This document shows positions 13,580 to 18,139 of a stretch of DNA of 18,139 nucleotides, piece after piece (position 1 is the stretch's first letter; every line of letters begins with the position of its first letter). Under the pieces are notes generated by a model. The model did no database searches, had not been told where the DNA came from, and was given only the letters and a program-made list of their open reading frames with translations. Source of the stretch: Verrucomicrobiota bacterium (GTDB lineage Bacteria; Verrucomicrobiota; Verrucomicrobiia; Limisphaerales; JACRJZ01); assembly GCA_022711695.1 (NCBI GenBank), contig JAKLEJ010000016.1:1-18139 (forward strand), given 5' to 3'. The translations under genes and the position numbers were made by a program.

Positions 13580-16500
13580 TCAGGGATGGGCGGCGAGCTG
13601 GGCCGGATCGTCGTCCAGGCACACCACGCGGAAGCCGACATTCCAGACCCTCTGCCACCAAGGGTAGCTCAGCCGATAGGTGTCGCGTCGGTCGTCCGGC
13701 AGATTGATTCCTTTGGCGCCTCGGACGACTTTTCGACCCTGGCGCGAACCGTCGTCGCGGCCATCGTCCGGCAAATACGGGTAGGAACGGTAGGCGCTGC
13801 GAGTCCATTCGGCGATGCCGTCGGGCATCCGGTCGATGCCCCAGGCGCGGCTTGAACCCGGCTTGTCTGCCGTGGCGCCGGCGCGGCAGGCGAATTCCCA
13901 CTGCGCCTCGGTCGGCAGCGAATAACGTCGGCCGGTTTGTTGGGAGAGCCAGTCACAGAAGGCCATCGCCCGCGCCCAGGAAACCCGAATCACGGGCTGA
14001 TCCGGCCGGTTCAAAGGAATCCCCCGATCGCTATGGTCCTTGCCTTCGCGGTCGAGGTATCCGCTATCGTGCTCGGGATCGAAGCGGGCGAATTGCTCAT
14101 TCGAGATGAGCTTCTTGCCAATCCAAAACGGCCGCTCGATCCTGACCCGGCAAGGCGGGCCTTCGTCGGCCGCTCCGGCGCCGTCGCCCATGACAAATTC
14201 GCCGATGGGGATCCGGGCCATGGCCATGTCGAGTTTCTGCTGTCCGGGAGCGACCCGGATGCCGACGCGCTCCCGGTCCTTCCCCTGGCGTTTTTGCGCT
14301 TCCTGGTCATCGAAGGGCCAATCGGGACACTCGACTTTGGCGACCTCGACCCGCTTGGGGGGCTCGGGGGCAATCGGTTGTGCGGGACTTGCGGGCAGGC
14401 TCGGGATGGCTTCGTAGTCGTCTTCGACCGCGGCGTGGGCCTTGCGCAACTCGACTCGGCGGGCGTGTTGTCCGCGGGGAATAGGTTGAAACTCGCTCCA
14501 GGTGCCATAGTAGGGCACATTCAGGTCAATCCAGGTGTAGAGGCGGTCGCAGTCCTCGCGGGCAAGTTTGACGCCATGATGCCCTTTGTGCAGCATTTGG
14601 ATCAGCGGGCTGGTGTCGGCATGGTATTCCGCCGGCGGGAACATGTGGAAATCGCTTTCCGGGCCGGGCCGACGGACGTGTTTCTGCAATACCTGGTAGG
14701 CCCGGCTGAAGGTCTTCCCGTTGTCGGTTCGCAGGTCCGCCAACTTCTGGCCGCGGTAAGGCTGGTCGCTGTGGCAGCCGACGCAATGCCGGTCGAGGAC
14801 GGGTTGAACCTCGCGATCGAAACTGAATCCACGCGCGGGTCCATGCCAGGGTTGAATGTTCTGGGGCGGCTTTCGGTTGGCCAGCGCCGATTGAACGGGC
14901 GTCAGTTCATTGCTGCGTTCATGGCAACCGACGCAGGAGAGATTCTCGCCAGGCATGGCGACAAACCAACTGCGCATCAGTTGCAGCGCCTTGCCGTCCT
15001 CGTCGAGCGGCTGAACAGCGATGGGAGTATTGGCCGGAACACGGAAGGTGGAGGAGCCGTCCTTCTCGATCTCGACCGTGCCCAGAATGCGGTGAACATC
15101 CCAGGGACCCTCGATGCCAATGTAGGTGTGGTTAGCCAGGCCCTGGTAACCGTAATCGAAGGCGTAAACGCGGAGTTTCCTGGCCACACCCCGTTCGACC
15201 CCTTTCAACCCTCCGCCCGCGTAAATATCCGAGAGGTAAACCACGGCGTCTTTGCGCGCCGGGTCAAGTTTCTCAGGGACGATCGGCGGACGTTTGGTTG
15301 GGCGCAGGGGCACTGGCTCCAGCAGGGCCACGCCGGGTTCCACGCAGATCGGAACGAGATTGTCAAAAATGTCCGCCAGATAGATTCCCCAGGGAGATTT
15401 GTCATCGGGTTGACAGGCGGCGAGAAAGTGCTTTTCGCCGAGAGGGAACGGATGCAGAAAGCGAGGCCAGGAGTTGTCCACCAGGGTGTCGCGAATCACA
15501 GGTTCGACCTTCTGGCCATATCCGGGGATGCGCTGCACGACCCCATCGGCTTCCTGTTGTCCCTTGGCCGGATCGAAAACGATGAGTTCTCCCATCCGCG
15601 GCACTCCATGGTGGCCCGAAACGACGCCGACAAATTGGGAAGGGTGACCCGGGATCGCGCGAGGGTAGAAGGTCGAGTTGGGCCAGTACGAATTGGCGCC
15701 GTAGATAGCCCGCTGGTTGCTGCCGTCCGGGTGCATGGCCATGACAATGCGGCTGAAATAGTGGGGCGTGTCGCTGTATTCCCAACGGGTGAAGATGACG
15801 CGGCCGTCATTCAGGACGGAAGGGCACCAGTCGTGGTCCTGGTCGAAGCAAAGGCGGCGCACCCCGGACCCATCGGGATTCATGACGTAAAGGTTGGCGA
15901 CCTGGTCGCCGCCTCCCACGCAAGGGACCCCCTGGAGACAAGCGGTGGAGCCGTAGATGATCTTCCCATTCGGCAAATAGCAGGCGTCGTAGTTATCCAC
16001 GTCGGGTTCGCTGCGCGAGACCTGGCGCAGACGGGCGCCATCGACCTGGAGTTCAAAGATCTGGTAGCGGTTATGCGGGTCGCGCGCCAGCATCGAAAAG
16101 AGCAAACGATCGCCATCCCAATGCAGGTCAACATCGCCGACAAAGACATCGCGTTCAGGCCGGTAGAGGGGGGTCAGCTTGCCGCCGGGACGCGCCGGTG
16201 AGAGCACCGCGATTTCATTGTCGAAGTTGCCCTTCATGACGCAGTTGCCTTGCCAGTTTTGCGGCAGGCCGAGGTGGCCGCGGCGCTTGATGAGCAGCAG
16301 CTTCTCGAAGTCCAGGAGCGGATTGGCCAGCAGGGCTTCGCTCCGGAGCGCGTGAAACTCGCCCGTCATGCGAACCAGCCTCGCCGCGTCCTCGCCCCCA
16401 TCGGCGGCGATCGCGTCGCGGGTTTTTTCGAGCTGCGCCAACCGATCGAGGTATTGCCGCCCTTTGGGGTACTTCGCCCCAAACGACTCCATGAGGTCTT

Positions 16501-17551
16501 CGATGCCGCGACGCAACGGGGCGAATCCGAGGCTGCGGGCCGCTTGAACTGCGTCGTCGATCTTGCGGGAACGATGGTAGCACTCACGAACGGCCTGCAA
16601 GTCGCCGGCGTTGCGGACATTTCGGGCGAGTTCGGCGGCCTTGGTCTTCAGGGAGGCCTGGGACCGGGTCGCCGCGGCATAACGCTGGGCGAGTTCGGCG
16701 AAGTCGCCGGCCTTCCAGTCGCCGTTCCAGATGCCGTCCTGGCGTTCCCATTGCATCTGGAGGCGGGCGTCCTCGCTCGGGAAGTCGCGCTCGATCGAGG
16801 TCCAGGTCTCCGTGGCGAGACGGTTTTGCCTGTCCTCGCGCGGACGGGTGCTCCGGGTCAGCGAGAACGAGTAGCCCCTGCCGCCGGTGACATTGTAGAG
16901 CTTTAGGAGAAGCCTGTTCTCCCCTGCCCTGAGCGGGAGCTTGACGGGTGTGTCGCGCGGGACGCCTTCGTGGCTGGCCACCAACTCGCCGTTCAGATAG
17001 GCTTTGAACCGATCGTCGCAACCCACATAGACAATCAGGGGCGCTGCGGTCTGCGCGGTGACAGTGCGATACAGATAAAGCGAGGAGTAATCGGGCAGAT
17101 CGATGTTTTCGTGCCACTCCCCGTCAGGCCGCGCATTAATTCTCCAGGTCAGCCTTTCATAGCGTTTGGACAACTCGATCTCCTGCTCGGGCGGATAGGC
17201 ATGATTCCAGCCGTCATTGGCCGATGGCTTCGGGAAGGGTCCGATCTCGTGCCAGGGGCCGAATCGCACGCCGCTGGGGGTCCCCGTCACGGCGGCGGCC
17301 GATTCGGCCTGCAAATGACCGACAAGCGCCTCGCGAGACAAGCGCATCGTCTCCTGCCAGGTGTTCTCCCGGTGGTACCACGGAGGTTGAGCGCCCGGCA
17401 AGGGGGGCGCGGCGACGAAAAGAAGGAACAGAAGCGGAGCCTGAACGATCCATCCGCCCGGCAGGCGGGGCATCCTAATCAACCGAGCCGGCAGCCGCCT
17501 GCGGCCAGGACGAATACAAGAGCGCTTCAGGAAACCTAACAGGGCCTTCAT
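13580..17551 (-). CDS. Exported HZS-alpha-like propeller / dihaem cytochrome c / SUMF1 fusion protein
   Basis: Protein of 1,323 residues from the chosen ATG. A basic leader is followed by a hydrophobic signal segment (about 33-52, ending LPGAQ), predicting export. Residues about 95-235 are a beta-sandwich of PA14/carbohydrate-module type (GCDDRFKAYLNGE), and 240-420 is helical. Residues about 435-870 resemble the middle region of hydrazine synthase alpha, with TolB-like propeller blades (NPDGSGVRRL). Two c-type haem motifs follow, CVGCHE (C873, C876, H877) and CVGCHS (C923, C926, H927). Residues about 1111-1311 are a SUMF1/FGE-like domain (IPIGEFVMGD, LPTEAQWEFACRAG, VGFRVVC). GGAGGAGA lies 14 bases before the ATG, a long spacing. 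An alternative ATG 26 codons in (at 17473) sits directly before the signal segment. Such fusions are common in PVC bacteria, but the function is unknown. It may lead the sugar operon. Confidence 0.88.
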   Translation of the reverse strand: MKALLGFLKRSCIRPGRRRLPARLIRMPRLPGGWIVQAPLLFLLFVAAPPLPGAQPPWYHRENTWQETMRLSREALVGHLQAESAAAVTGTPSGVRFGPWHEIGPFPKPSANDGWNHAYPPEQEIELSKRYERLTWRINARPDGEWHENIDLPDYSSLYLYRTVTAQTAAPLIVYVGCDDRFKAYLNGELVASHEGVPRDTPVKLPLRAGENRLLLKLYNVTGGRGYSFSLTRSTRPREDRQNRLATETWTSIERDFPSEDARLQMQWERQDGIWNGDWKAGDFAELAQRYAAATRSQASLKTKAAELARNVRNAGDLQAVRECYHRSRKIDDAVQAARSLGFAPLRRGIEDLMESFGAKYPKGRQYLDRLAQLEKTRDAIAADGGEDAARLVRMTGEFHALRSEALLANPLLDFEKLLLIKRRGHLGLPQNWQGNCVMKGNFDNEIAVLSPARPGGKLTPLYRPERDVFVGDVDLHWDGDRLLFSMLARDPHNRYQIFELQVDGARLRQVSRSEPDVDNYDACYLPNGKIIYGSTACLQGVPCVGGGDQVANLYVMNPDGSGVRRLCFDQDHDWCPSVLNDGRVIFTRWEYSDTPHYFSRIVMAMHPDGSNQRAIYGANSYWPNSTFYPRAIPGHPSQFVGVVSGHHGVPRMGELIVFDPAKGQQEADGVVQRIPGYGQKVEPVIRDTLVDNSWPRFLHPFPLGEKHFLAACQPDDKSPWGIYLADIFDNLVPICVEPGVALLEPVPLRPTKRPPIVPEKLDPARKDAVVYLSDIYAGGGLKGVERGVARKLRVYAFDYGYQGLANHTYIGIEGPWDVHRILGTVEIEKDGSSTFRVPANTPIAVQPLDEDGKALQLMRSWFVAMPGENLSCVGCHERSNELTPVQSALANRKPPQNIQPWHGPARGFSFDREVQPVLDRHCVGCHSDQPYRGQKLADLRTDNGKTFSRAYQVLQKHVRRPGPESDFHMFPPAEYHADTSPLIQMLHKGHHGVKLAREDCDRLYTWIDLNVPYYGTWSEFQPIPRGQHARRVELRKAHAAVEDDYEAIPSLPASPAQPIAPEPPKRVEVAKVECPDWPFDDQEAQKRQGKDRERVGIRVAPGQQKLDMAMARIPIGEFVMGDGAGAADEGPPCRVRIERPFWIGKKLISNEQFARFDPEHDSGYLDREGKDHSDRGIPLNRPDQPVIRVSWARAMAFCDWLSQQTGRRYSLPTEAQWEFACRAGATADKPGSSRAWGIDRMPDGIAEWTRSAYRSYPYLPDDGRDDGSRQGRKVVRGAKGINLPDDRRDTYRLSYPWWQRVWNVGFRVVCLDDDPAQLAAHP
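17454..17468. repeat. 15-bp GC-rich direct repeat with palindromic ends, copy 2
   Basis: Identical to the copy at 6596-6610. Here it falls in the 5' coding part of the large cytochrome fusion, spelling the LPGG residues just before its signal-peptide hydrophobic core. If the gene starts at the later of the two candidate ATGs, the repeat lies within the first few codons. Confidence 0.4.
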
Positions 17552-17684
17552 CGGGCGGCAGCCTATCTCCTCCACCCACTTGAAACAAGGCGATTCTCCA
17601 GGCTTGGATCGGATGCCAGAGAACGAAGTGTCGCGGGGACTTTGGCAAAGCCCGGTCTGCTGCGCGAGTAACCCGGGCCGGCCG

Positions 17685-18139
17685 TTAATCGGCGGAGCGC
17701 CGGCCGGCGAGGACGCGGCGGGTGGGGACGTATTGAGCCGCGAACTGACGACGAAAAGCGTCGAAGGTCCCTGCGGCAAGGTGGGTCCGGATATCGGCCA
17801 TGACCTGGAGATAGAGGTGGGAATTGTGGATGCTCACCAGGCGCAAGCCGAGAATCTCGTTCACATTCAGGAGGTGGCGGACGTAGGCGCGCGAGAAGCG
17901 CCGGCAAGCGAAGCAGGAGCAGCCCTCCTCGATGGGGCCGAGGTCGGCTTTCACCGCGCCGCCCTTGATGGCGAAGGTGCCGCGGCGGGTGAAGGCGGTG
18001 CCGTTGCGGGCCACCCTCGTGGGGAGCACGCAATCGAACATGTCCACGCCGCGGGCGACGAGTTCCACCAACTGCGCGGGCGTGCCCAGCCCCATGGCGT
18101 AGCGGGCCTTGGCCGCGGGCAGGAATGGCTCGGTGATCT
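17685..18139 (-). CDS. tgt: tRNA-guanine transglycosylase (queuine tRNA-ribosyltransferase), C-terminal part
   Basis: About 151 residues of the C-terminal end; the frame stays open to the window edge, so the N-terminal 60% lies outside. The enzyme swaps guanine 34 for the queuosine precursor preQ1 in tRNAs with GUN anticodons. Visible features: RYAMGLGTP; DMFDCVLPTR, with the nucleophilic Asp just before the Cys; ARNGTAF; and the zinc site CSCFAC followed 25 residues later by the His of SIHN, exactly the CxCx2C...H spacing of bacterial Tgt. The end reads VPTRRVLAGRRSAD. Tgt is a housekeeping gene. It is 133 bases upstream of the large cytochrome fusion on the same strand and probably functionally unrelated to it. 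Confidence 0.95.
   Translation of the reverse strand, partial: ITEPFLPAAKARYAMGLGTPAQLVELVARGVDMFDCVLPTRVARNGTAFTRRGTFAIKGGAVKADLGPIEEGCSCFACRRFSRAYVRHLLNVNEILGLRLVSIHNSHLYLQVMADIRTHLAAGTFDAFRRQFAAQYVPTRRVLAGRRSAD

Noticed and set aside
13937..16201. Plus-strand open frame of 754 codons opposite the cytochrome fusion
   Set aside because: The opposite strand carries two CxxCH motifs, propeller repeats and a SUMF1 domain in one continuous frame. The plus-strand translation has no recognisable motif and reads as a composition shadow.
13580..17551. True hydrazine synthase / anammox metabolism
   Set aside because: Only a region resembling the alpha subunit is present, fused to other domains. There is no beta/gamma subunit or other anammox gene in the window, and such HZS-alpha-like modules are widespread in non-anammox PVC bacteria.
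1..18139. Mobile elements, CRISPR arrays, tRNA or rRNA genes
   Set aside because: Reading both strands showed no transposase or integrase motifs, no regularly spaced repeats and no cloverleaf-like or rRNA-like stretch that I could support.

Overview
The window is GC-rich (roughly two thirds G+C) chromosomal DNA. It is densely coding and shows no insertion sequence, phage gene, CRISPR array or RNA gene that I can support. The best taxonomic pointer is the large minus-strand protein, which combines a hydrazine-synthase-alpha-like propeller region, two c-type haem motifs and a SUMF1-like C-terminus. That architecture is typical of Verrucomicrobiota and Planctomycetota. Together with the Tat-exported sugar isomerase-like protein it suggests a PVC-superphylum bacterium, more likely a verrucomicrobium. 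This is inference from gene content, not a phylogeny.

Left part, plus strand (1-6497): the C-terminal bulk of a bacterial alpha-2-macroglobulin with a CAEQ thioester motif is joined by a 4-base ATGA overlap to a class C bifunctional penicillin-binding protein (pbpC). This is the classic envelope-defence and repair pair. A 61-residue two-helix membrane protein follows on the minus strand. Next comes a poorly coding stretch of about 585 bases that holds a possible receiver-domain remnant, and then a soluble hybrid histidine kinase (REC-HisKA-HATPase-REC-REC) on the plus strand, ending at 9616.

Right part, minus strand (reading from 18139 down to 9798): the C-terminal part of tRNA-guanine transglycosylase (tgt) comes first. 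It is followed by the 1.3-kilo-residue HZS-alpha-like/dihaem/SUMF1 protein, a small VOC-fold protein, DhaK, DhaL, a DhnA/LsrF-type class I aldolase, and a cupin D-lyxose isomerase-like protein with a Tat signal. The genes from the VOC protein to the isomerase are separated by about 13-70 bases and look like one operon. The large protein ends 91 bases before the VOC gene and may belong to the same transcript.

The most interesting unit is this minus-strand operon, which looks like a carbohydrate-processing module built around a DHA-kinase-like enzyme. In an ungapped alignment made from memory, DhaK keeps the three catalytic residues (His56, Asp109, His218) but replaces the substrate-contacting Ser80 and Lys104 of the E. 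coli enzyme. No DhaM phosphodonor is present in the window. Isomerase, kinase and aldolase could form a ketose-splitting route, but the sugar is not identifiable from sequence, and the predicted export of the isomerase does not fit a purely cytoplasmic pathway. The large multidomain cytochrome is a second candidate for novelty.
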